This document shows, in pieces, positions 7,745 to 14,246 of a stretch of 64,000 nucleotides of DNA. The stretch's first letter is position 1. Each line of letters opens with the position of its first letter. The stretch is from DAHUXD01 sp963805495. GTDB taxonomy: Bacteria > Acidobacteriota > Thermoanaerobaculia > UBA5066 > Gp7-AA6. The translations under genes were made by a program, and so were the position numbers. Below the pieces are notes generated by a model that worked only from the letters and a program-made list of their open reading frames with translations, did not search any database and had not been told where the DNA came from. The stretch spans positions 1,699,772 to 1,763,771 of the forward strand of contig CAWDUQ010000002.1 in assembly GCA_963805495.1 (NCBI GenBank). The letters are read 5' to 3'.

Positions 7745-8614
7745 TCAGCCGGCCTGTCGACGGCCTCCCGCCGGTGACGGGAACGCCGCCCGAAGCGGCC
7801 GCGCCCTCTCGACGAGGAACCGCGTCGCCTGCCGGATGACCGCCCCGTCGCCGACGATGCGATGGTGTCCGAGCCCCCGGGTCACGACGATCCGGGTCTC
7901 CGGCCAGGCCCGGGAAATCGCGAGGCCTTCCCGGACGGGTACGCGCGTGTCGCCCCGGTCGTGGAAAACGAGCACCGGAATTCCCGGCCAGCATTCGGGG
8001 CGATGAAGCTCGGGAAGCCGTCCCAGGCGGCGCTCGAGGTGCGCTTCCATCCTGGCCCTCGCCTCCGGGTGGAGGTGCACGTACCGGGCGAACCGCCTCG
8101 GATAGCTGGGCGTCTCCGACGGCGGCGCCAGGAGGACGGCGGCCCGCACGGTTCCTCCCGGCGCCGAGGCCAGCACGGACGCCGCGGCGCCGAGCGAATG
8201 CCCGATCGTCGCGACCGGCGAGACGAGGCGGGCCACTTCTCGAAAGGCCTCGACGAATTCCCGCAGGGATGAGAGGCGTCCCGTCGACAGGCCGTGGCCG
8301 GGAGCGTCGAAGGCCGTCACTCCGAATCCGGCCGCGAGCAGCTCCGGAAGAAAAGGACTCAACCGCCCGGCATGCGAGCCCCATCCGTGCGCCAGCAGAA
8401 CGCGGGGACCCTCGCCCCACTGCCAGATTGCGATGTCGCCCTTGCGCGTCCGAAGCCGCGAAGCCGCCGCCGACTCGAGCGCCCTCGTCTCCGCGCGCGT
8501 CGGCCGGAACCGCGGCGGACTCTGGAACGCCATCGCCGCGCATGCACCGCCGGCGGCGGTGGAGAGGCGGGAGATCGAACCCAGGACCAGCCGCGCGATC
8601 GCTGCGCGATCCAT
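7745..8614 (-). CDS. Alpha/beta-hydrolase fold protein
   Basis: A 289-aa protein with the alpha/beta-hydrolase core: the oxyanion region HGWGSHAGRL, nucleophile elbow GHSLG, an acid residue in HDRGDTRVPV and the catalytic His in GLGHHRIVG. The cap between the elbow and the acid is short. The first ~50 residues (IARLVLGSISRL...) contain a weak hydrophobic helix and no clear signal peptide. ATG 8614 (MDRAAIARL) was chosen because the longer frame would overlap the divergent oxidoreductase promoter. The substrate is not predictable; serine esterase or thioesterase activity is the family expectation. It is divergent from the Gfo/Idh/MocA gene. Confidence 0.8.
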   Translation of the reverse strand: MDRAAIARLVLGSISRLSTAAGGACAAMAFQSPPRFRPTRAETRALESAAASRLRTRKGDIAIWQWGEGPRVLLAHGWGSHAGRLSPFLPELLAAGFGVTAFDAPGHGLSTGRLSSLREFVEAFREVARLVSPVATIGHSLGAAASVLASAPGGTVRAAVLLAPPSETPSYPRRFARYVHLHPEARARMEAHLERRLGRLPELHRPECWPGIPVLVFHDRGDTRVPVREGLAISRAWPETRIVVTRGLGHHRIVGDGAVIRQATRFLVERARPLRAAFPSPAGGRRQAG

Positions 8615-8695
8615 CGTCCGCCGTCTCCAGGCCCAGGGAAGTCTTGCAATCTCGCTGCGCACGGCATCGATGCTCTGCGATTTTCGCGCCAGCGC

Positions 8696-8711
8696 TGGAA
8701 TGCGCCTTGCA
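8696..8711 (+). promoter_or_regulatory. Candidate sigma-54 promoter of the oxidoreductase gene
   Basis: TGGAATGCGCCTTGCA has GG and TTGCA at the proper distance. The same GGAATG variant of the -24 half precedes the DUF6496 gene at 12889. The predicted transcript start is near 8722, just before the GGGAGGG ribosome site of the gene at 8734. Confidence 0.5.
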
Positions 8712-8733
8712 AGCCGCTCCGACGGGAGGGCCC

Positions 8734-9906
8734 ATGTCCTCGCAGGCCAGAACCAGAAGGAGAGCACACGACGAAGGGAGGAAACGCCGTGCCGCAGGAG
8801 GCCGCGGAAGGGTCGGCTACGCGGTCGTCGGCCTCGGGTACATTGCCCAGGCGGCAGTGCTCCCCGCTTTCGCGCACGCGAAGCGCAACTCCGAGCTCAT
8901 CGCTCTCGTATCCGGCGATTCCAGGAAACGGGCCGCACTCTCGCGCCGCTACCGCGTGCCCCACGCCTGCGACTACGCCGGGTACGCGGAATGCCTGGAG
9001 AACCCCGGCGTCGACGCCGTCTACATCGCGCTCCCCAACCACCTGCACCGGGAGTACGCCATCGCGGCGGCCCGCGCCGGCAAGCACATCCTCTGCGAGA
9101 AGCCGCTCGCCGTCACCGAGCGGGACTGCGAGGCGATGATCGAGGCCGCCGAGAAGAACGGCGTCCTCCTGATGACGGCCTACCGGCTGCACTTCGAAAA
9201 GGCCAGCCTCAAGGCTGCGGAGATCGTGCGGAGGGGCAGGCTCGGGGCGCCGCGCCTCTTTCACTCCATCTTCAGCATGCAGGTCGACGACGGTAACGTC
9301 CGCCTCGGACCCACGGCGCTCGGCGGAGGGCCAATCTACGACATCGGCATCTACTGCATCAACGCCGCGCGTGCGCTCTTCGCCGACGAGCCGCTCGAGG
9401 CTTTCGCGTGGAGCGCGACGGGCCCGGACGACCGCTTCGGCCAGTCCCCCGAAGCGATGGGCTGCCTTCTACGATTCGGGGGCGACCGGCTCGCATCCTT
9501 CGTCTGCAGCTTCGGCGCGGCCGACGCGGGCTGGTACCAGGTCGTGGGAACCCGCGGCGACCTGCGCGTCGATCCCGGCTACGAATACGCGGAGCCGCTG
9601 ATTTACCGGCTCACGATCGGAGGCAAGACACGGGAATCGCGGTTCGCCAAGCGCGACCAGTTCGGACCCGAGCTCGTGCACTTTTCCGACTGCATCCTGG
9701 AGCGACGCCGACCCGAGCCGTCCGGGAGGGAGGGCCTCGCCGACGTCCGGATCATCCGGGCACTGCTGAAGTCGGCCGCGTCGGGAAGGCCCGTGAAGCT
9801 CCCTCCCGTCGCCCGGCGCCGGCGCCCGACGATGGCGCAGGAAATCCGGCGACCGCCCGTCGAGATGCCCGTGCTCGTCCACGCCGAAGCGCCTTCGGGC
9901 GGATAG
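8734..9906 (+). CDS. Gfo/Idh/MocA-family NAD(P)-dependent oxidoreductase
   Basis: A 390-aa sugar-type dehydrogenase. After a 28-residue basic N-terminus the Rossmann motif GLGYIAQAAVLPAF appears, then PNHLHREYAIAAARAGKHI and the family signature CEKPLAVTE, whose Lys is catalytic. The C-terminal substrate domain includes GGGPIYDIGIYCINAAR, close to glucose-fructose oxidoreductase-like members. It probably oxidises or reduces a cyclic sugar or polyol; the substrate is unknown. ATG 8734 follows a GGGAGGG site at 6 bases. No Tat signal is seen, unlike Zymomonas GFOR. The candidate sigma-54 promoter upstream groups it with nearby stress-type genes. Confidence 0.88.
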   Translation: MSSQARTRRRAHDEGRKRRAAGGRGRVGYAVVGLGYIAQAAVLPAFAHAKRNSELIALVSGDSRKRAALSRRYRVPHACDYAGYAECLENPGVDAVYIALPNHLHREYAIAAARAGKHILCEKPLAVTERDCEAMIEAAEKNGVLLMTAYRLHFEKASLKAAEIVRRGRLGAPRLFHSIFSMQVDDGNVRLGPTALGGGPIYDIGIYCINAARALFADEPLEAFAWSATGPDDRFGQSPEAMGCLLRFGGDRLASFVCSFGAADAGWYQVVGTRGDLRVDPGYEYAEPLIYRLTIGGKTRESRFAKRDQFGPELVHFSDCILERRRPEPSGREGLADVRIIRALLKSAASGRPVKLPPVARRRRPTMAQEIRRPPVEMPVLVHAEAPSGG

Positions 9907-9922
9907 AGGAAGTCGCCGGTCT

Positions 9923-10246
9923 TCAACGGACCGGCGTCGGCGTGGCTGCGGGCGTCGACTCGCCGCGCCCCACCCCGGTGCCGGGGGTCATCCGATCACT
10001 CGGAGTGCTGTGGACACCGGGGGTCTGCCGGCCTTCCATGCGCGGGGTCGCCGGATATCCGGGCGTCCGGGGGGTGACCGACCGGCCCGGGACGGCGGTC
10101 GCGGACCGTCGGGCAGCGAGCGAAGTCGGCTGGCGAGAGAATTGGCCGACGAGAGTCACGGCGAGGCCGACGAAGAGAACTCCGAGTCCCACCGCGGCGA
10201 GGGGAGCGGACAGCCGCTTCCGTTTCGGCTTCAACAACAGCTTCAC
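9923..10246 (-). CDS. Single-pass membrane protein with Pro/Thr-rich tail
   Basis: A 107-aa protein starting with GTG at 10246, preceded by AAAGGAG at 6 bases. The N-terminus is basic (KPKRKR), followed by one membrane helix (about residues 14-34) and a low-complexity outside tail rich in TPG/TPR triplets (RTPGYPATPR, RQTPGVHSTP). This layout suits a small anchored periplasmic or cell-wall spacer protein. No family was recognised. It converges on the oxidoreductase gene with 16 bases between the stops. Confidence 0.6.
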   Translation of the reverse strand: MKLLLKPKRKRLSAPLAAVGLGVLFVGLAVTLVGQFSRQPTSLAARRSATAVPGRSVTPRTPGYPATPRMEGRQTPGVHSTPSDRMTPGTGVGRGESTPAATPTPVR

Positions 10247-10375
10247 GGGCGCTCCTTTCCGGATCCACGGGATCGACCCTGAGAATCCACGATACGAAGA
10301 TTGTTTTGAACCCGGGCAGCGGATCCGCCGGCCGCCGGCCTCGCGGATCGAACCCGTCGAAATTGCCGTCGAATC

Positions 10376-11032
10376 TCATCCTGACTTCCTCTCGGTAACC
10401 CCGGCCTCCGGCGAGTCGTGCCGGCCTCCCCCGCGACGGCGCTCGGACCCGGGCATGTCGTTGCGCCCGCGATCGCCGAACGAAAGCCAGGAGAGCAGGT
10501 CGTGGAATCTCTCGAACTGGGCGTCGAGCCTTTCGAAGATCGATTCGTCCGGCACGTCGCCCGCCTCGCAGTGCCGGCGCGCGAGCTCCGTCAGGACCCG
10601 GGCCGCCTGAAGGGGCGTGCGCAGCTCGGCCGCCACGACCCGAAGCGACGCCTCCTGCGAGCGCATCGCTTCCCGCTGCTCGTGCACGTCGATGGAGGCG
10701 ACCAGGAAGCCCCGGAAGGCGCCGCCGATCCGCAGCGGAACGCCGCGGTCCACCAGCCAGCGGTACTGACCGTCCGACCGGCGCAGGCGGTACTCGACCT
10801 CGAAAGGCGTGCGGCTCTTGAAGCTCCGCCTGATCGGGGTGACCGCCGCCGGCCGGTCTTCGGGGTGAATGTGCGCGGTCCAACCGTCCCCGAGCTCCCG
10901 CAGGGGGCTGAGCCCGGTGAACCGTGTCCACGCCGAGTTCACGTAGTCGCATCGGCCGTCGGGGTCGAGGGTCCGGATCAGAACGGGGCACTGATCGATG
11001 AGAGAGGCCGGTGCCGCCGGGGCGTCGTTCAT
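10376..11032 (-). CDS. PAS protein with a degenerate histidine-kinase dimerisation domain (no ATPase)
   Basis: A 218-aa soluble protein. Residues 10-120 form a PAS_3-type sensor fold (VNSAWTRFTGLSP, HPEDR, EYRLRRSDGQYRWLVDRGVP). Residues 125-175 look like a HisKA hairpin, but the H-box reads VVAAELRTPLQAA: the phospho-acceptor His is Ala135. There is no ATPase domain, and the protein ends in a basic Gly/Arg tail. It therefore cannot be a normal kinase and may bind or inhibit one of the hybrid kinases. The ATG overlaps the stop of the Nudix-like gene (ATGA), so the two are coupled and probably share the sigma-54-like promoter at 11566-11581. Confidence 0.75.
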   Translation of the reverse strand: MNDAPAAPASLIDQCPVLIRTLDPDGRCDYVNSAWTRFTGLSPLRELGDGWTAHIHPEDRPAAVTPIRRSFKSRTPFEVEYRLRRSDGQYRWLVDRGVPLRIGGAFRGFLVASIDVHEQREAMRSQEASLRVVAAELRTPLQAARVLTELARRHCEAGDVPDESIFERLDAQFERFHDLLSWLSFGDRGRNDMPGSERRRGGGRHDSPEAGVTERKSG

Positions 11033-11538
11033 CCCGCCGCCGCCACGCCGGGTCTCGCGCTCCGCAGATGCCGCAAGGCGTCCTGCAAGCGCGCCAGGGC
11101 CCAGCGCGGAAAGTGCCGCTCGGCCATCATGGCGCCCAGGGCGACTCTCGGATCGACGACGGCGCCCGAAGCCCGGCGCGCGTTCAACCACGACAGAAGA
11201 TCGGCGAGGGGAACGAGCTCGAGGCCGCGGGGTCGTGGTCCGATTCGGGAAAGCGCCGGAGCGAGCAGAACGGTCGGGCTCTCCGGCCTTCCGGCGACGG
11301 CCCGCACGCTCGTCATCAGGACGAACTCGGCCGCCTCGTACCCGGTTTCCTCGCGAAGACGTTCCTGGACGTCCCGAAGCGCCGCGGGTCCGCCGCAACA
11401 TTCGGGCAGACGAAAGCCGTCGGCGGTCGCGACGAGGGGAACCTCGCCGGACGGCGTGATGCCCAGAACGGAAATGGACTCCCGCGCCGCGCCGCCGCTC
11501 CGGCGGGAGTTCGATGTGTCGGTGGTGCTCATATTCAT
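11029..11538 (-). CDS. Nudix-like protein with degenerate Nudix box
   Basis: A 169-aa protein. The segment CCGGPAALRDVQERLREETG (about residues 45-64) aligns with the Nudix box end REUXEEXGU, keeping the EETG part. The first Glu and the RE pair are replaced, so hydrolase activity is doubtful. The rest, with TVLLAPALSRIG and a helical C-terminus, fits a small alpha/beta Nudix fold. ATG 11538 (MNMSTTDTSNS) follows AAGGAGGG at 8 bases. It is coupled to the PAS half-kinase downstream, which suggests a shared ligand-sensing role. Alternatives are a diverged ADP-sugar hydrolase or a regulator. Confidence in the fold is moderate. Confidence 0.55.
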   Translation of the reverse strand: MNMSTTDTSNSRRSGGAARESISVLGITPSGEVPLVATADGFRLPECCGGPAALRDVQERLREETGYEAAEFVLMTSVRAVAGRPESPTVLLAPALSRIGPRPRGLELVPLADLLSWLNARRASGAVVDPRVALGAMMAERHFPRWALARLQDALRHLRSARPGVAAAG

Positions 11539-11565
11539 CGAGCGGTCCCTCCTTGTCCCGTCGGG

Positions 11566-11581
11566 AGCAATCGCCTTGCCA
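11566..11581 (-). promoter_or_regulatory. Candidate sigma-54 promoter of the Nudix/PAS pair
   Basis: The minus strand reads TGGCAAGGCGATTGCT, which differs from the consensus TGGCACGN4TTGCW only at one -24 base. The predicted transcript start near 11555 leaves room for the ribosome site before 11538. It is paired back to back with another such promoter at 11613-11628. Confidence 0.6.
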
Positions 11582-11612
11582 GCGGAGATTGCCCGCCCGG
11601 CATCGGGGCCCG

Positions 11613-11628
11613 TGGCACACCGTCTGCA
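11613..11628 (+). promoter_or_regulatory. Candidate sigma-54 promoter of the 99-aa gene
   Basis: TGGCACACCGTCTGCA matches the -24/-12 consensus except T to C in the -12 half. The predicted start near 11639 gives a 30-base leader to ATG 11670. Confidence 0.6.
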
Positions 11629-11669
11629 TTCTCGAACCCCGAGTCGATCTTCTTTTCTGGAGGTCAACG

Positions 11670-11969
11670 ATGAAACCACGCGTCAAGAGCGGCCAGCTCG
11701 ATTCGCACGATCCCGAAGAAGTGATCGAGGCCATGGAACAGACCGAAGGTCCGCTCGCCCGGGCCATCGAGTCGAAGACCGCGCAGCTTCCTTCGGACGC
11801 TTTCCTGTGGGCGTCGCTGGGCTCGATGGCCGTCTCCCTCGCCCTTCAGCTCTCGGGCAGCAAGAAGACCAAGAACCTGAGCAATTTCATCGGCCAGTGG
11901 GCTCCGACGCTGCTCGTCCTGGGCTTGTACAACAAGATCGTCAAGGTGGCGGGGCACGACCGGGTCTGA
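11670..11969 (+). CDS. Small conserved-looking membrane protein, function unknown (99 aa)
   Basis: A 99-aa protein starting at an ATG that follows CTGGAGGTC at 7 bases. An acidic N-terminal half (SHDPEEVIEAMEQTEGPLAR) is followed by two hydrophobic segments (about residues 44-60 and 75-90) separated by the basic hinge SGSKKTKN. It would sit in the membrane with both ends on the same side. I do not recognise a named family. Its own sigma-54-like promoter and its position among the hemerythrin-like and DUF6496 genes suggest a stress role. Confidence 0.7.
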   Translation: MKPRVKSGQLDSHDPEEVIEAMEQTEGPLARAIESKTAQLPSDAFLWASLGSMAVSLALQLSGSKKTKNLSNFIGQWAPTLLVLGLYNKIVKVAGHDRV

Positions 11970-12189
11970 AACGCTTTCGGGACATGACGCCCTTCCACCC
12001 GAGGCGGAAATCGGAGTGCCCGCGTCGTCGCCCGATGCATCTGGATGACGCGGCGCACTCCGTTCCGGCGCGATCGCGGCCGCCCGCCGGAAGGAGGTTT
12101 CGCACGGAATCGACCGCGCTTGCGATCGCCGGTTGGTGACATGGAGCCCCTGCAATCGCGTCCAGGGCCTTCCCTGAAGGATCGACGCG

Positions 12190-12205
12190 GGGCACGGCTC
12201 TTGCT
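12190..12205 (+). promoter_or_regulatory. Candidate sigma-54 promoter of the hemerythrin-like gene
   Basis: GGGCACGGCTCTTGCT is a full match to GGCACGN4TTGCW with correct spacing. The predicted start near 12216 is 17 bases before ATG 12233 and just ahead of the GGAGG site. Confidence 0.65.
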
Positions 12206-12232
12206 CATCTCAACTTCGGAGGAACGAATCTC

Positions 12233-12832
12233 ATGCCCGATGATTCCAAGCCCCGCCCCCGAGGCCGCCGAGGCCCGGTCTCGAAGCCGGGAACCGGTGA
12301 AACTCCAGCAGCGGCCGGGCCGCCGGATCGCCCTCTCGCGCGTGTCGTCAACCTCCTGACGCGGCGGTCCGACAGCGACCTGAGCGCCACGCGCCTTCTC
12401 GCGAACGACCGCCAGGTCGTTCGTGCCCTTCTCCGGCAGATCGACGGATCGGACGCGCGCGACGGCCGCCGCCGGCGCGACATCGTCGGAGAGATACTGC
12501 GGCTCCTCGACGTCCACACCCGCATCCTGAGCCGCATCTTCCAACCCGCTTGCCGCGACCTCCACGATCTCCATGTGCGGAGTCTCGTGGCGGAATCGAA
12601 TGAGGCTCACCGAATTATTCGCGGCCTCGTCCGGGAGATCGGAGCCCTGTCGCCGTTCGACGAAAAGTACGAGGCCAAGGTGGCCGTGCTCGCGCGCATC
12701 GTGCTCCGGGAATGGGCCGAGGAGGAGCAGCACCTCTTCGCCGATCTCGAGCGTGCGTGGCCCCTGGAACGACTCGAGGAACTCGGTGCGCGCTTGCGCG
12801 GGATGAGAGCCAGACTCGCAACCGCGCCCTGA
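12233..12832 (+). CDS. Hemerythrin HHE-like protein with missing iron ligands
   Basis: A 199-aa all-helical protein. Residues 55-190 follow the HHE cation-binding layout: LLANDRQVVRALLRQI, LRLLDVHTRILSRIFQPA, ESNEAHRIIRGLVREI and EWAEEEQHLFADLER. Two expected ligand His are present (VHTR, EAHR). The first (usually EDH) is Asn-Asp, the Glu after HT is gone, and the HHxxEE His is Trp, so a normal di-iron centre is unlikely. The N-terminus is a disordered basic/proline stretch. The ATG follows GGAGG at 10 bases. The function is unknown, perhaps a structural or sensing relative of hemerythrins. Confidence 0.7.
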   Translation: MPDDSKPRPRGRRGPVSKPGTGETPAAAGPPDRPLARVVNLLTRRSDSDLSATRLLANDRQVVRALLRQIDGSDARDGRRRRDIVGEILRLLDVHTRILSRIFQPACRDLHDLHVRSLVAESNEAHRIIRGLVREIGALSPFDEKYEAKVAVLARIVLREWAEEEQHLFADLERAWPLERLEELGARLRGMRARLATAP

Positions 12833-12844
12833 CCGGCCCCCTGA

Positions 12845-12860
12845 GGGAATGCCTCTTGCA
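12845..12860 (+). promoter_or_regulatory. Candidate sigma-54 promoter of the DUF6496 gene
   Basis: GGGAATGCCTCTTGCA has the GG and TTGCA elements at correct spacing and the same GGAATG variant seen at 8697. The predicted start near 12871 is 18 bases before ATG 12889. Confidence 0.5.
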
Positions 12861-12888
12861 ACACCGGTGGGCACCGGAGGGTTATGGA

Positions 12889-13092
12889 ATGGCGGAGAAG
12901 CGGAAATACGGGAAGAAAGCCAGCCAGAAGGTCGAGCGCGCGCTCCACGAGCGAAAGGGCGGCACGCTGAAGTCGGGGCGCTCCGGCAGGAAGGTCACCA
13001 GCCGTAAGCAAGCCATCGCGATCGGCCTCTCCGAGGCCCGGAAGGCGGGAGCGAAGGTCCCGCGAAAAAAGAGCGCGTCGAAAAGGAAGTAG
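12889..13092 (+). CDS. DUF6496 family small basic protein
   Basis: This 67-aa, Lys/Arg-rich soluble protein carries the DUF6496 pattern: KYGKKASQKVERALHERK, then GGTLKSG and VTSRKQAIAIGLSEARKAGA, ending in a KKSASKRK tail. Such proteins are short, highly basic and of unknown function; the charge suggests nucleic-acid binding. The ATG at 12889 follows GGAGG at 9 bases. A degenerate second copy of the same motif occurs at 18604-18723. The candidate sigma-54 promoter just upstream puts it with the other stress-type genes. Confidence 0.85.
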   Translation: MAEKRKYGKKASQKVERALHERKGGTLKSGRSGRKVTSRKQAIAIGLSEARKAGAKVPRKKSASKRK

Positions 13093-13193
13093 CGACACGG
13101 CAATCTCCGGCCCCCTCCCTGGGCGCCGAGAAGCGGCTGAGCCCTTCCCACGACCGGCGGGCGAAGACGACGGCCAAAATGGCGGGCCGGGCG

Positions 13194-13209
13194 CGGCACG
13201 AATCGTGCT
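13194..13209 (+). promoter_or_regulatory. Possible sigma-54 promoter abutting the cytochrome start
   Basis: CGGCACGAATCGTGCT matches GGCACGN4TTGCW except T to G. The predicted transcript start (about 13220) falls at the GTG start codon 13222, so it would give a nearly leaderless message. The GCACG-AAT-CGTGC palindrome may instead be an operator or chance. Confidence 0.3.
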
Positions 13210-13221
13210 TCGTCGAATGGC

Positions 13222-13692
13222 GTGGCCAAACCTCTGACCGAGAGCCCGCCGCACGGTCGACCGATCTTCATCGTCGTCGCGCTGATTCTCGCTTGTTTCC
13301 TCTTCCTCGGGTCCGTGACGATCTCCAGCGCCCGGATTCGTCCGACGGCTCCGGACCCTTCGTCCGCGATCCAGCGCGGGAAGTACCTGACCCACGACGT
13401 GGCCATGTGCGTCCAGTGCCATTCGCCTCGGGACCCACAGGGTGAAATCATCCGGAGCCGGGAGTTTCGGGGCGGGCCGATCCCCCTCGAGGCGCCGTTT
13501 CCAGGGAGACCCTGGGCTCCCCGTGCCCCGAACATCCGCGGCGTGGACGCCTATCCGGAAGGGGCGCTCGTCCGGCTTCTTTGCGATGGCGTCGCCAGGA
13601 ACGGGGCCACGCCCGACCGTCCCATGCCGCCATTCCGCATGTCGCTCGAAGACGCCGAGGCGGTCGCCGCTTACCTGAGGTCCCTGGATTGA
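13222..13692 (+). CDS. Membrane-anchored c-type monohaem cytochrome
   Basis: A 156-aa protein with an uncleaved-looking signal anchor (FIVVALILACFLFLG, about residues 16-30) and one haem c site CVQCH after QRGKYLTHDVAM. A distal PPFRMSLEDAEAVAAYLRSLD provides the Met ligand and the terminal helix of class I cytochrome c. The domain should lie in the periplasm and carry electrons for a partner that is not in the window; the QRGKYLTHD...CHSPRD pattern resembles the small cytochrome subunits of dehydrogenases. The start is GTG with no strong ribosome site, and no better in-frame start was found. Confidence 0.85.
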   Translation: MAKPLTESPPHGRPIFIVVALILACFLFLGSVTISSARIRPTAPDPSSAIQRGKYLTHDVAMCVQCHSPRDPQGEIIRSREFRGGPIPLEAPFPGRPWAPRAPNIRGVDAYPEGALVRLLCDGVARNGATPDRPMPPFRMSLEDAEAVAAYLRSLD

Positions 13693-13765
13693 GCCGGCCG
13701 TCCCGGTCGGCCGCAGTCTCCAGGGCCCGCCGTCAGCATACGATTGCTCCCAAGGAGGCGCCCTG

Positions 13766-14239
13766 ATGGATCCGACCCGCGCGGGTGCTCTCGACGACAA
13801 CGCGGCTCCGCACGATCGGATTTTCGCACCCGGTGGCGGGCCGGGTCCGCGGGGGGAGTCGGCCGACCGTCGGAACGATCGTTCCTCCGTCGTTCTCGTC
13901 GTGGAAGACGAACCGGACACGCTCGAGGCCGTCGCGGAGCTGCTCGAGGCCGAAGGCGTGGATGTGCTGCGCGCGCGCCACGGTCGCGAGGCCCTGGACC
14001 AGCTCGAAGGAGGGGCCCGGCCATCCTTGATTCTCCTCGATCTCAGGATGCCGGTGATGGACGGGTGGGAGTTCTGCCGCCGCCTCTCGGCCGATCCCCG
14101 GCTTTCGCAGATCCCCGTCGCCATCGTCACCGCGTCCGCCTCGGTCGACGTCCCCGCCCGCACCCGGGATGCCGGCATCTTCGTCAAACCGGTGAACTAC
14201 GATCGCCTGCTCGCTCTGGTGGAGCGCTACCGAAACTAG
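13766..14239 (+). CDS. Stand-alone response regulator receiver protein
   Basis: A 157-aa protein with an unusual disordered N-terminus (about 40 residues) and then one receiver domain: VVLVVEDEPDT, acceptor Asp in LILLDLRMPVMDGWE, Thr/Ser in AIVTASAS, and the lysine in IFVKPVNYD. No output domain is present. The ATG follows CAAGGAGG at 7 bases. It lies 7 bases before the frameshifted kinase gene, its likely cognate partner in one operon. Confidence 0.88.
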   Translation: MDPTRAGALDDNAAPHDRIFAPGGGPGPRGESADRRNDRSSVVLVVEDEPDTLEAVAELLEAEGVDVLRARHGREALDQLEGGARPSLILLDLRMPVMDGWEFCRRLSADPRLSQIPVAIVTASASVDVPARTRDAGIFVKPVNYDRLLALVERYRN

Positions 14240-14246
14240 AGCCTCG

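Noticed and set aside
8615..8660. Possible sigma-54 promoter for the minus-strand hydrolase (CGCAGCGAGATTGCA)
   Set aside because: The -12 half is good, but the invariant GG of the -24 half is CG.
13693..13765. Possible sigma-54 promoter before the lone receiver gene
   Set aside because: ATTGC is present, but no GG lies at the required distance (CA instead).
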